Shown one piece after another: positions 35,283-43,275 of a stretch of 64,000 nt of DNA. The notes beneath the pieces are model-generated. The model was not told the origin of the DNA, did not search any database, and worked only from the letters and a program-made list of their open reading frames with translations. The stretch comes from Zestomonas carbonaria. Its GTDB lineage: Bacteria; Pseudomonadota; Gammaproteobacteria; Pseudomonadales; Pseudomonadaceae. The position numbers and the translations under genes were made by a program. The DNA is taken from assembly GCF_904061905.1 (NCBI RefSeq), contig NZ_CAJFCI010000077.1:1-64000 (forward strand), given 5' to 3'. Every line of letters begins with the position of its first letter. The first letter of the stretch is position 1.

Positions 35283-37463
35283 CTAGAACGTTTGCCCCAG
35301 GTTCAGGTATAGCGCCTGCTCGTGCTCGTCGTTCAGGCCGTAGCTGAAGTTGAGCGGGCCGAGCGGGGTATCGAAGGCGAAGAACAGGCTGGCGGCGTTG
35401 ATGTAGCCGCTGTCGAATTCGTTGTCGTTGTTCCAGGCGCGGCCGCGCTCCAGGCTGCCGCCGAAGTACAGCGGGAAGTCCAGCGGCAGGAAGCTCTGCG
35501 GGGTCAGCCGGCGGTAATAGATCACCCGTGCCAGGCTGATGTTCTGTCCGGGCAGCGCGTCCTGCCGGTAGCCGGACAGTTGCAGCGCGCCGCCCAGCTC
35601 GAAGCTCGAGGTGACCACCTCGACGTCGTCCACCGTGCGCCCGTAGCGGCCGCCGATCACCCAACTGTTCGGGCCGTGGCTCAGCGCCTTGTTCAGGTTC
35701 AGTTCCCATTGCCGGTAGTCGCTGTCCGAGCCGAGCGAGCGGTCGTAGTTGCGCAGGTCGATCGAGATGTCTTCGCCGGCGTGCGGGAAGTTGATGTTGT
35801 CCAGGGTGTCGAAGGAGTACTGCAACTGGTAGAAGCCTTCGGTGAAGCTGAAGCTCGGCATCTCGGGCGGGCCGATGTTCACGTCGGCCTCGCCCCAGTT
35901 CTGGCCGATGCCGAAGCGGATCTCGCCGTTGTTGGCGATCTGCCGGCCGATGTTCAGGCCGTAGCCATAGCGCTCCAGGCGGTACTTGGCGAAGGGGTCG
36001 TTGTCGATGATGAGGTCGACGTTCCGCGCTTCGCCGAACAGGTAGGGCGCCACGAAATAGCGCGAGCCGGCGTCCAGCGGCTGGTAGAACTCGCTGTACA
36101 GCTCCTGGTGGTCGCCCAGTTGCAGTCGGGTCAGCCATTCCGCGCCGAGCCGGTTGATGCCGTTGACCCGGTAGCTGGCGCCGATGTTGAACACGCTTTC
36201 GCCCTGCATGTCGTCGGACAGGTTGAGGCCCACGCGCAGGTAGTCGGTGCCGGCGCGCTTGCCGCGCGCGTTGATCACCAGGGCGCTGCCGTCAGCCTGG
36301 TGGGCCACCCGGTACTGCACCTGCTCGAAGTAGTCGAGGCCATAGAGGGTGCCCATGTCGTCCTGCAGGCGGTCGAGGTCGAGCGGTTCGCCGAGCGGCT
36401 GGCGGATGTAGCGGCGAATGGTTTCGTCGCTGACCTTGGAGTTGTTCTCCACGCGGATCTCGGTGATCACCGGGGTGCGTGCGCCGGGAGAACGGGCGGC
36501 GCTCAGTTCGGCCGGCGGGGCGGTGGGGCGTAGTTCCGCCAGGCGCTGGGCGAGGATCTGGGTGGCACGGTAGCCGGCGTCGATCATCTCCTGCGCGCGG
36601 CCGAAGTCGGTGCCGGAGTAGCCGGCCAGCGGCGGCTGGATGAGGATGTCGTCGGTCCGCAGGGTGGCGAGCTGGGCTTCGGAGTTGCTGCGGGTCATCA
36701 AGGTGATCGACTGGTTGAGCACGTTGAGCACCGTCTTCAGGTCGCGGCGCGATTGCAGGGGCGTGCCGATGTCGACCGCGATGATCCGGTCGACGCCCAT
36801 CTCGCGAGCGACGTCGATGGGGATGTTGTCGACCATGCCGCCGTCCACCAGCAGGCGGCCATCCACTTCTGTCGGGGCGAAGACCGCCGGGATCGACATG
36901 CTGGCGCGGATCGCCTGCGGCAAGTGGCCGCTTCGGAATACCACCTTGTCGCCGCTGGAGATGTCGGTGGCCACCGCGCGGAAGGGAATGCCCAGGCGGT
37001 CGAAGTTGCGGATGTCGCTGGTGTGCACCAGCAGGCTTTCCAGCAGCAGGTTGAGGTTCTGGCCCTGGATCACCCCGAGCGGCAGGCCGAGGCTGCCGTC
37101 GTCGCGGAAGCTGATCTTCTGCTTGACCAGGAAGTCACGGTCGTCCTGCTTGCGGCGGAACGGGATGTCGGTGCGTGGCGGGGCGTCGGACAGCGCCTGC
37201 TGCCAGTCGATGCCCAGGGCGAGCTTTTCCAGCTCCTCGGCCCGGTAGCCCGAAGCGTACAGCCCGCCGATCACCGCGCCCATGCTGGTGCCGGAGATGG
37301 CATCGACCTGGATGCCCTGTTCCTCCAGGGCCTTGAGCACGCCGATGTGCGCCAGGCCGCGCGCCGCGCCACCGGACAGCACCAGGCCGACCTTGGGGCG
37401 GGTTTCCTCGGCCATCGCGAAGAGGGGGAGGATCATCAGGAGCAGGCAGAGCAGGCGGCGCAT
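35283..37463 (-). CDS. plpD: Patatin-like phospholipase, type Vd autotransporter PlpD
   Basis: A 726-residue secreted/surface phospholipase A. It has a signal peptide (about 1-18), a patatin domain with oxyanion Gly-rich GGAARG and the catalytic dyad Ser60 (GTSMG) and Asp207 (VDGG), one POTRA domain (about 335-410) and a C-terminal 16-strand barrel ending in Phe (LNLGQTF). This fused patatin-POTRA-barrel layout defines type Vd secretion, with PlpD (PA3339) as prototype. Length and dyad positions match the prototype as I recall it. Convergent with the FimV-like gene; a half copy of a GTAGGAGCGAGGGGGAC repeat touches its stop codon. Confidence 0.95.
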   Translation of the reverse strand: MRRLLCLLLMILPLFAMAEETRPKVGLVLSGGAARGLAHIGVLKALEEQGIQVDAISGTSMGAVIGGLYASGYRAEELEKLALGIDWQQALSDAPPRTDIPFRRKQDDRDFLVKQKISFRDDGSLGLPLGVIQGQNLNLLLESLLVHTSDIRNFDRLGIPFRAVATDISSGDKVVFRSGHLPQAIRASMSIPAVFAPTEVDGRLLVDGGMVDNIPIDVAREMGVDRIIAVDIGTPLQSRRDLKTVLNVLNQSITLMTRSNSEAQLATLRTDDILIQPPLAGYSGTDFGRAQEMIDAGYRATQILAQRLAELRPTAPPAELSAARSPGARTPVITEIRVENNSKVSDETIRRYIRQPLGEPLDLDRLQDDMGTLYGLDYFEQVQYRVAHQADGSALVINARGKRAGTDYLRVGLNLSDDMQGESVFNIGASYRVNGINRLGAEWLTRLQLGDHQELYSEFYQPLDAGSRYFVAPYLFGEARNVDLIIDNDPFAKYRLERYGYGLNIGRQIANNGEIRFGIGQNWGEADVNIGPPEMPSFSFTEGFYQLQYSFDTLDNINFPHAGEDISIDLRNYDRSLGSDSDYRQWELNLNKALSHGPNSWVIGGRYGRTVDDVEVVTSSFELGGALQLSGYRQDALPGQNISLARVIYYRRLTPQSFLPLDFPLYFGGSLERGRAWNNDNEFDSGYINAASLFFAFDTPLGPLNFSYGLNDEHEQALYLNLGQTF

Positions 37464-37542
37464 GGCGCTTCTTCCTTGGGCGAGCGGGAACGTCGGGCGG
37501 CGCTATTATAGGCCTCCGCCTTCCTTGCCAGAGCCGCCCGCC

Positions 37543-37827
37543 ATGCCCAAGCCGGAAATAGTCATCACCTACTGCACCCAGTGCCAATGGCTGCTGCGCG
37601 CCGCCTGGCTGGCCCAGGAACTGCTTTCCACCTTCGCCGGCGACCTCGGCAAGGTCAGCCTGGAGCCGGGTACCGGCGGGGTGTTCCGCATCACCTGCGA
37701 CGGCGTGCAGGTCTGGGAGCGCAAGGCCGATGGCGGATTCCCCGAGGCCAAGGTGCTCAAGCAGCGGGTACGCGACCTCATCGACCCGGAACGCGACCTC
37801 GGCCACAACGACCGACGAACGGATTGA
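37543..37827 (+). CDS. SelT/SelW/SelH-like (Rdx) thioredoxin-fold protein
   Basis: A 94-residue protein, MPKPEIVITYCTQCQWLLRA..., with the family redox motif CTQC at residues 11-14 (Cys in place of selenocysteine). The C-terminal half carries the GGFPEAKVLKQRVRDLIDP segment typical of bacterial Rdx proteins. It is probably a cytosolic thiol redox protein; partner unknown. ATG at 37543 is the start giving family length. Divergent from plpD by 79 bases. Confidence 0.9.
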   Translation: MPKPEIVITYCTQCQWLLRAAWLAQELLSTFAGDLGKVSLEPGTGGVFRITCDGVQVWERKADGGFPEAKVLKQRVRDLIDPERDLGHNDRRTD

Positions 37828-37913
37828 TCGACCGGTCAGCTTTTGCCTTGGATCAAGAGGCGCGAGGGGATACGGAGTAGCGTGGCTGGCCTGTGAATCT
37901 TTCGGGACGGGCC

Positions 37914-38906
37914 ATGAGCATCATCGTTACCGGTGCCGCCGGCTTCATCGGCAGCAACCTCGTCAAGGCGCTCAACGAGCGCGGTGAGACCGACATCGTC
38001 GCGGTGGACGATCTCACCGAAGGCGACAAGTTTCGCAACCTGGTCGACTGCGAGATCAGCGACTACCTGGACAAGCGTGATTTCCTCGACCGCTTCGCCC
38101 GCGGCAACTTCGGCGTGCTGCGCGCGGTATTCCACCAGGGTGCCTGCTCCAGCACCCTGGAGGGCGACGGTCGCTTCATGATGGACAACAACTACCGCTA
38201 TGGCTGCGAACTGCTGGATGCCTGCCAGGCGCTCGGCGTGCCGTTTCTGTATGCCTCTTCGGCGGCCGTCTACGGCAGTGGCCGGGTGTTCCGCGAGAGC
38301 CGCGAGCTGGAGCGGCCGCTGAACATCTACGGCTATTCGAAGTTCCTCTTCGACCAGCGCGTGCGCCGCCTGCTGCCCCATGCGCGCAGCCAGGTCGTCG
38401 GCCTGCGCTACTTCAACGTCTATGGTCCGCGCGAGCAGCACAAGGGGCGCATGGCCTCGGTGGCCTTCCATTGCTTCCGGCAGTTCCGCGAGCACGGCAA
38501 GGTCCGCCTGTTCGGTGCCTACGACGGCTATGCGGGCGGCGAGCACTGCCGCGACTTCGTCTCGGTGGAGGACGTGGCCAGGGTCAACCTGCACTTCTTC
38601 GACCAGCCGCAGCGTTCAGGCATCTTCAACCTCGGCAGCGGCGTGGCGCAGACGTTCAACGACGTGGCGGTGAGCATGGTCAACGCCCTGCGCGCCCAGG
38701 ACGACCAGCCGCCGCTGGACCGCGAGGCGATGGTCGCCCAGGGCCTGCTGGAATACGGCGAATTCCCCGATGCCCTGCACGGCAAGTACCAGAGCTATAC
38801 GCAAGCCGACATCGAGCTGCTGCGCGAGGCTGGCTATCACCAGCCGTTCCTGCGCGTGAAACAGGGTGTCGAGCGCTATTGCCGGTGGTTGCTGGAGCAG
38901 CCGTAG
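37914..38906 (+). CDS. hldD: ADP-L-glycero-D-manno-heptose 6-epimerase
   Basis: A 330-residue extended short-chain dehydrogenase-fold enzyme (also called RfaD) making ADP-L,D-heptose for the LPS inner core. The Rossmann motif is GAAGFIGSNL (near residue 7), the active-site pair is Tyr and Lys in YGYSKFLFD, and the substrate loop SSAAVYGSG is present. ATG at 37914 follows GGGACGGGCC, and the protein starts MSIIVTG as in relatives. It corresponds to PA3337. Gene spacing suggests its own transcript. Confidence 0.96.
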   Translation: MSIIVTGAAGFIGSNLVKALNERGETDIVAVDDLTEGDKFRNLVDCEISDYLDKRDFLDRFARGNFGVLRAVFHQGACSSTLEGDGRFMMDNNYRYGCELLDACQALGVPFLYASSAAVYGSGRVFRESRELERPLNIYGYSKFLFDQRVRRLLPHARSQVVGLRYFNVYGPREQHKGRMASVAFHCFRQFREHGKVRLFGAYDGYAGGEHCRDFVSVEDVARVNLHFFDQPQRSGIFNLGSGVAQTFNDVAVSMVNALRAQDDQPPLDREAMVAQGLLEYGEFPDALHGKYQSYTQADIELLREAGYHQPFLRVKQGVERYCRWLLEQP

Positions 38907-38912
38907 CTTCTC

Positions 38913-38944
38913 GGTGGAAAACGCTCCGCGGTTTTCCACCCTAC
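38913..38944. repeat. 32-bp TGGAAAAC hairpin (copy 2)
   Basis: GGTGGAAAAC / GTTTTCCACC with an 8-base loop and trailing CTAC, between convergent hldD and the EamA gene. It is probably the shared 3' stem-loop of both. Same element as at 9584-9615 and 61095-61126. Confidence 0.8.
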
Positions 38945-38958
38945 CCAAGTCCCTGAAA

Positions 38959-39816
38959 CTACGCCTTGGCCGTCCCCAGTCGCGCCGACACGACGATGGC
39001 GAAGATGATCAGCGCACCGCCGGCGAGCATGCGCAGGGTCGGCTCTTCGTTGAAAAGCAGCCAGGCGATGCTGATGCCGTAGACCGGTTCGAGGGCGAGG
39101 ATCACCGAGGTGCTGCGCGCCTTCAGGACCTTCAGGCTGGCGACGAACAGGCTGTGCGACAGGCCGGTGCAGAAGATCCCCAGCACGGCGATCCACAACC
39201 AGTCCATGGCGCTCACCGTCGGCAGCACCGGCCAGGCTAGGGCGGCCAGGCAGACGGCGATCGCCAGGTTCTGCCACAGCGCCGCTTGCACCGAGTCCAA
39301 CCCACGGGTGCTGGCCCGGTTGAGCAGCGACAGCAGCGAGAACAGCAGACCCGAGAGGATCGCCCAGAGCAGGCCGATGGTGGCCTCGCTGGCCAGTTCG
39401 AAGTGCGGTGTGACCAGAACCAGGCCGAGGCAGACCAGGGCGACCACGAGGTATTCCTGCCAGTGCAGGCGCTCGCGGAACAGCAGGCCTTCCAGGACCA
39501 GGGTGAAGGCCGGGAAGCTGGCGAAGCCGAGCGTGGCGATCGCCACCCCGGAAACCTTCACCGCGTGGAAGAAGGTCAGCCAGTGCGCGCCCAGCAGCAG
39601 GCCGCCGAGGATCAGCAGCAGGCGCTGGCGGGGTGTCGGGCGCAGGCCGCTGGAGCCGACCAGCCGCGCGAACAGGGCCAGGGCGACCACCGCGAACAGG
39701 GCGCGGCCGAAGGTGATCATCAGCGGCGAGGTCTGCGCCAGTTTGCCGAGCACGCCGGTCAGGCCGAACAGGAGGGCGCCGAGATGGATGGCCAGAAGGG
39801 CATTGCGATGGTTCAT
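38959..39816 (-). CDS. DMT-superfamily (EamA) transporter
   Basis: A 285-residue inner-membrane protein with ten predicted helices arranged as two EamA repeats (first about 7-135, second about 145-275, the second starting near GLLWAILSGLLFSLLSLLNR). It probably exports a small metabolite; cargo cannot be read. It is 23 bases downstream of csaA on the same strand and may be co-transcribed with it. Confidence 0.88.
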   Translation of the reverse strand: MNHRNALLAIHLGALLFGLTGVLGKLAQTSPLMITFGRALFAVVALALFARLVGSSGLRPTPRQRLLLILGGLLLGAHWLTFFHAVKVSGVAIATLGFASFPAFTLVLEGLLFRERLHWQEYLVVALVCLGLVLVTPHFELASEATIGLLWAILSGLLFSLLSLLNRASTRGLDSVQAALWQNLAIAVCLAALAWPVLPTVSAMDWLWIAVLGIFCTGLSHSLFVASLKVLKARSTSVILALEPVYGISIAWLLFNEEPTLRMLAGGALIIFAIVVSARLGTAKA

Positions 39817-39839
39817 CGGTTACAACATGTCCTTGTCGT

Positions 39840-40175
39840 TCAAGCGAGTCGGGCGCCATTGGGCAGCGGCTTGTCGAAGCCGGCCAGGACCACCTTGCCG
39901 TCGGCGTCGTAGACGCCGGTCACCAGCACTTCGGAGCGTATGCCGGCGATCCGCTTGGGTGCGAAATTGCACACGCAGAGCACCTGGCGGCCGGTCAGCG
40001 CGTCGGCCGCATAGTGTTCGGTGATCTGTGCGCTGGAAGTCCTGATGCCATGCTCCCCGAGGTCGACCTCCAGCACGTAGGCCGGCTTGATCGCCTTCTC
40101 GTTGGGATAGGCTCGCAGGATGGTACCAACGCGCAATTCGACGCGCTGGAAATCTTCCCATTCGATGTGGTCCAT
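39840..40175 (-). CDS. csaA: tRNA-binding protein CsaA-like
   Basis: A 111-residue single OB-fold protein of the CsaA/Trbp111 group. It begins MDHIEWEDFQRVELRVGTI and contains the conserved Ser-Ser-Ala-Gln-Ile-Thr strand (RTSSAQITEHY) and VCNFAPKRIAGI. In B. subtilis and Thermus CsaA binds tRNA and has been linked to protein secretion chaperoning. The gene stands between the AraC and EamA genes on the minus strand. Confidence 0.93.
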   Translation of the reverse strand: MDHIEWEDFQRVELRVGTILRAYPNEKAIKPAYVLEVDLGEHGIRTSSAQITEHYAADALTGRQVLCVCNFAPKRIAGIRSEVLVTGVYDADGKVVLAGFDKPLPNGARLA

Positions 40176-40244
40176 GGGCTCTCCTGGCAGTGGACGGGCT
40201 CGCCGGCAGTCTAGGCTCTGCGCGGCGGGGCGTCTGTCGCCGGG

Positions 40245-41009
40245 CTAGCGGATTTTGTCGCGAGCCTCGCGGCGCAACGCGCGCGGGGTGGCGCCACAGT
40301 GGCGGGCGAGGGCGGCGGTGAAGGCGCTCTGCGAGGCGTAGCCGACCTGGCTGGCGACCTCGCCGACCGCCAGGCGGGTCTCGCGCAGCAGGCGCATGCC
40401 CAGGCGCAGGCGGCGCTGGCGCACGTAGTCCATCGGCGTCTGCCCGGTCTCGGCGAGGAAGCGGGCATGGAAGCGCGCGGTGGACAGCCCGGCCAGGCGT
40501 GCCAGGTCGGCGACCTGCAGCGGATGGGCGGCGTGGCGGTCGATGTGCGTATCCAGCGCCGCCAGCGGCAGGTGCGAGGACGGTTCGGCGGCACGCTGCT
40601 CGCTGGTCAGGCTGGCCAGCAGCAGGGCGGCGCCCTGGCGGGCGATCACCGGGTCGTCGAGCGGGCTGGCGGCCAGCCAGTCGACCAGTTGCTTCTGCGC
40701 CGGGCCGAGGTCGCAGGTGGCCGCTCGTTCGAGCAGGCGCCGGCCGTTGTCGAGGTGCATGCCGAGGTTGTCGCACAGCCAGTCTTCGCCGGGCACGTCG
40801 AGTACCAGGCAATGGCTGCCGCCCCGGCTGTCGCAGGCGTGATGGGTCGCCGAGGGGATCACCGCGAGGCTGTGGCGCAGCACCCGGCTGCCGTGCCCGT
40901 CCATCTCGAAATCGAGCTGGCCGCGCAGGCCGAACACCAGTTGGGCGTGCTCGTGGCTATGGGCGATCTGGTCGTGGCTGTAATGGCGCAGGGTCAGGAT
41001 GGGGTGCAT
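40245..41009 (-). CDS. AraC-family regulator with cupin sensor
   Basis: A 254-residue regulator with an N-terminal cupin domain (HSHEHAQLVFGLRGQLDFEMDG carries the metal-type His pair, near residues 16-20) and a C-terminal double helix-turn-helix (about 155-250, VADLARLAGLSTARFHARF and VASQVGYASQSAFTAALARH). ATG at 41009 follows GGAG; the longer upstream frame is not family-like. It probably corresponds to PA3220 and may control the adjacent EamA gene, as cupin-AraC proteins beside exporters often do. Confidence 0.88.
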   Translation of the reverse strand: MHPILTLRHYSHDQIAHSHEHAQLVFGLRGQLDFEMDGHGSRVLRHSLAVIPSATHHACDSRGGSHCLVLDVPGEDWLCDNLGMHLDNGRRLLERAATCDLGPAQKQLVDWLAASPLDDPVIARQGAALLLASLTSEQRAAEPSSHLPLAALDTHIDRHAAHPLQVADLARLAGLSTARFHARFLAETGQTPMDYVRQRRLRLGMRLLRETRLAVGEVASQVGYASQSAFTAALARHCGATPRALRREARDKIR

Positions 41010-41126
41010 GGCGGGCTCCTCGGCTGCCGGCAGTCTAAGAGCCCGTTCGGCGTCTGGCCAGAGAGAAGCGGGAGTCCAGCGGGCGATCGCGTCATGCGCT
41101 CGAAGCGTGGAAAACAGCGCTGGAAG

Positions 41127-41201
41127 GCCGGAGGCTGAACGACAAGCGCCCCGAGCTGCGAGGGAAACGGGCGTTTCTCGTCCAGCTTTACAGCCTCCGG
41201 C
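41127..41201. repeat. Large inverted repeat ahead of the Pho region
   Basis: GCCGGAGGCTG (41127-41137) pairs with CAGCCTCCGGC (41191-41201). The 53-base loop has further internal pairing, and GCTTTTAT follows on the plus strand. It may be a mobile-repeat relic or an imperfect terminator. A short minus-strand frame through it (from 41272) looks like a by-product of the repeat. The 338-bp gap 41010-41347 otherwise holds only the PHO sites. Confidence 0.55.
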
Positions 41202-41265
41202 GCTTTTATCGAATGGCTGTCGCGCAATAACGCCACTGGGGTAAGCCAATGGAACGGACGGTCCA

Positions 41266-41305
41266 TTGTCATGGGACTGTCGCCTCCCGGTCATGGTCGT
41301 TTCAC
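41266..41305 (+). promoter_or_regulatory. Four phased PHO half-sites (PhoB operator)
   Basis: Seven-base units at an exact 11-bp pitch: TTGTCAT (41266), CTGTCGC (41277), CGGTCAT (41288) and GTTTCAC (41299). The consensus PHO box is two direct CTGTCAT-type units at this pitch, so this is space for two PhoB dimers. It ends 42 bases before the plcP start codon. Phosphate-starvation control of plcP-agt1 fits the known biology of these genes. The site was found by eye. Confidence 0.75.
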
Positions 41306-41347
41306 CACGTAACGGCAAGCTCGGCGAAAACCGCCGGAGACCGCCCC

Positions 41348-42163
41348 ATGACCAGCGCCGAATTCGTCAAACCCGGCCGCAAGCAGCGCGTCCGCACCTT
41401 GTGGATTTCCGATCTGCACCTGGGGACGCGGGACTGCCAGGCCGAGCACCTGGCGGCCTTCCTCAAGCGCTACCAGACCGACCGCATCTACCTGGTCGGC
41501 GACATCATCGACGGCTGGCGGCTGCGCAGCGGCATCTTCTGGCCGCAGGCCCACACCAACGTGATCCGCCGCCTGCTGACCATGAGCAAGCGCGGCACCC
41601 AGGTGATCTACGTCACCGGTAACCACGACGAGTTCCTGCGCGGCTATTCGAGCCTGCTGCTCGGCAACATCCAACTGGTCGACGAGGCCGTGCACCACAC
41701 AGCCGACGGCCGCCGGCTGCTGGTGATCCATGGCGACCAGTTCGACGTGATCACCCGCTACCACAAGTGGCTGGCGTTCCTCGGCGACTCGGCCTACGAA
41801 CTGACCCTGACCCTCAACCGCTGGCTGAACCACTGGCGGCGGCGCTGGGGCTATGGCTACTGGTCGCTGTCGGCCTACCTCAAGCATCGGGTCAAGACGG
41901 CGGTGAACTTCATCAGCGACTTCGAGGAAGCGATCGCCCACGAGTGCGTCAAGCGCGGGCTCGACGGCGTGGTCTGCGGGCACATCCACCATGCCGAGAT
42001 TCGTCGTGTCGGCGAGGTGGAATACCTCAACTGCGGCGATTGGGTGGAGTCCTGCACGGCGCTGATCGAGCACCTCGACGGCACTATCGAGCTGTACCGG
42101 CTGGCGGAGGACCAGGCGCAGCGGGAAAGCCGCGAGGCGGTCTCGCTCGAGTCGGCGGCATGA
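41348..42163 (+). CDS. plcP: Metallophosphoesterase PlcP (phosphate-stress phospholipase C)
   Basis: A 271-residue calcineurin-like phosphoesterase related to LpxH. Metal motifs are DLHLGTRD (near residue 19), GDIIDGW, GNHDE, HGDQFD and GHIHHAEI. In P. aeruginosa and other proteobacteria the PlcP-type protein strips phosphate head groups from membrane phospholipids to diacylglycerol under phosphate starvation, feeding a glycolipid glycosyltransferase. That partner is the next gene, overlapping by ATGA. Four PHO half-sites lie upstream. ATG at 41348 is chosen over the in-frame ATG at 41249, which precedes the PHO sites. A UDP-2,3-diacylglucosamine hydrolase is the alternative, but context argues against it. 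Confidence 0.87.
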   Translation: MTSAEFVKPGRKQRVRTLWISDLHLGTRDCQAEHLAAFLKRYQTDRIYLVGDIIDGWRLRSGIFWPQAHTNVIRRLLTMSKRGTQVIYVTGNHDEFLRGYSSLLLGNIQLVDEAVHHTADGRRLLVIHGDQFDVITRYHKWLAFLGDSAYELTLTLNRWLNHWRRRWGYGYWSLSAYLKHRVKTAVNFISDFEEAIAHECVKRGLDGVVCGHIHHAEIRRVGEVEYLNCGDWVESCTALIEHLDGTIELYRLAEDQAQRESREAVSLESAA

Positions 42164-43194
42164 GGATACTGATCGTCAGCGATGCCTGGCTGCCGCAGGT
42201 CAATGGCGTGGTGACCAGCCTGCAGGCGCTGGTCGGCGAGTTGCGCGAACTCGGTCATCAGGTCGAGGTGCTGGAGCCGCGGGCGTTCCGTAGCTGGCCT
42301 TGTCCGACCTATCCGGAAATCCCCCTGGCCTGGAATCTCTGGCGGGTCGGCAGGGCGATCCGCACGTTCCGTCCGGATTGCGTGCACCTGGCCACCGAGG
42401 GTCCGCTCGGCTGGGCGGCGCGGCGCTGGCTGGTCCGGCGCGGGCTGGCGTTCTCCAGCGCGATCCACACGCGCTTCCCCGAATACCTGCACGGGCGCTG
42501 GCCCTGGTTGCCGCTGAGCTGGGGCTATGCCTACCTGCGGGCCTTTCACCGGCCGAGCCAGGCGGTGCTGCTGAGCACCCAGCGGCTGTGCGACGAGTTC
42601 TCCGCCTGGGGCATGGGCAATCTGCGCGTGTGGCGCAAGGGCGTCGACTCGTACCTGTTCCGGCCGCGCCCGCGTACCGGCGTGGAAAGGCCGGTGTTCC
42701 TCTACGTGGGGCGGATCGCGCCGGAAAAGAACCTGGAAGCCTTCCTCGACCTCGATCTGCCCGGCACCAAGCGGGTGATCGGCGACGGGCCGTCGCGCGC
42801 CGAGTTGCAGGCGCGCTATCCGCTGGTGGAATTCCTCGGCTATCGGCATGGCGAGGCGCTGGCCGAGGCCTATGCGGCGGCCAGCGTGCTGGTGTTTCCG
42901 TCGCGCACCGACACCTATGGACTGGTGATGCTCGAAGCGCTGGCCTGCGGCACGCCGGTGGCGGCCCTGCCGGTGCCGGGGCCCCTGGACGTGCTGACTC
43001 CGGGTGTCACCGGCGTGCTGGACGAGGATCTGCGGCGGGCCTGCCTGCAGGCGTTGGCGCTGGATCGCAAGCGCTGCGCCGAACTGGCCGCGCAGCGTTC
43101 CTGGCGCGCTTCGGCAGTGGAGTTCCTGGCCTGCCAGCCATTGCTGGACGGCGCGCCGGCCGCCGGCACGCTACCGCTCATACAGACGCCATGA
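42160..43194 (+). CDS. agt1: Glycosyltransferase (Agt-type glycolipid synthase)
   Basis: A 344-residue GT-B family 4 glycosyltransferase. It begins MRILIVSDAWLPQVNGVV, typical of PimB/MgtA-like enzymes, and has the C-terminal donor-binding segment SRTDTYGLVMLEALACGTPV (near residue 250). The ATG overlaps the plcP stop codon by 4 bases, so the two are translationally coupled. It should add hexose or hexuronate to diacylglycerol released by PlcP, replacing phospholipids with glycolipids when phosphate is short. Sugar specificity cannot be read. The name follows the P. aeruginosa PA3218 assignment as I remember it. Confidence 0.85.
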   Translation: MRILIVSDAWLPQVNGVVTSLQALVGELRELGHQVEVLEPRAFRSWPCPTYPEIPLAWNLWRVGRAIRTFRPDCVHLATEGPLGWAARRWLVRRGLAFSSAIHTRFPEYLHGRWPWLPLSWGYAYLRAFHRPSQAVLLSTQRLCDEFSAWGMGNLRVWRKGVDSYLFRPRPRTGVERPVFLYVGRIAPEKNLEAFLDLDLPGTKRVIGDGPSRAELQARYPLVEFLGYRHGEALAEAYAAASVLVFPSRTDTYGLVMLEALACGTPVAALPVPGPLDVLTPGVTGVLDEDLRRACLQALALDRKRCAELAAQRSWRASAVEFLACQPLLDGAPAAGTLPLIQTP

Positions 43195-43275
43195 ACGCTT
43201 TTGTAGGGTGCGCCGCGCGCACCAACCAGGTCCCCGCACGATGGTCCCCGGCAACCGCCTGACGCTTCGGCAGGT

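Noticed and set aside
40994..41272. A 92-codon minus-strand frame upstream of plcP
   Set aside because: It spans a large inverted repeat and the PHO sites, overlaps the start of the AraC gene in another frame, and shows no domain.
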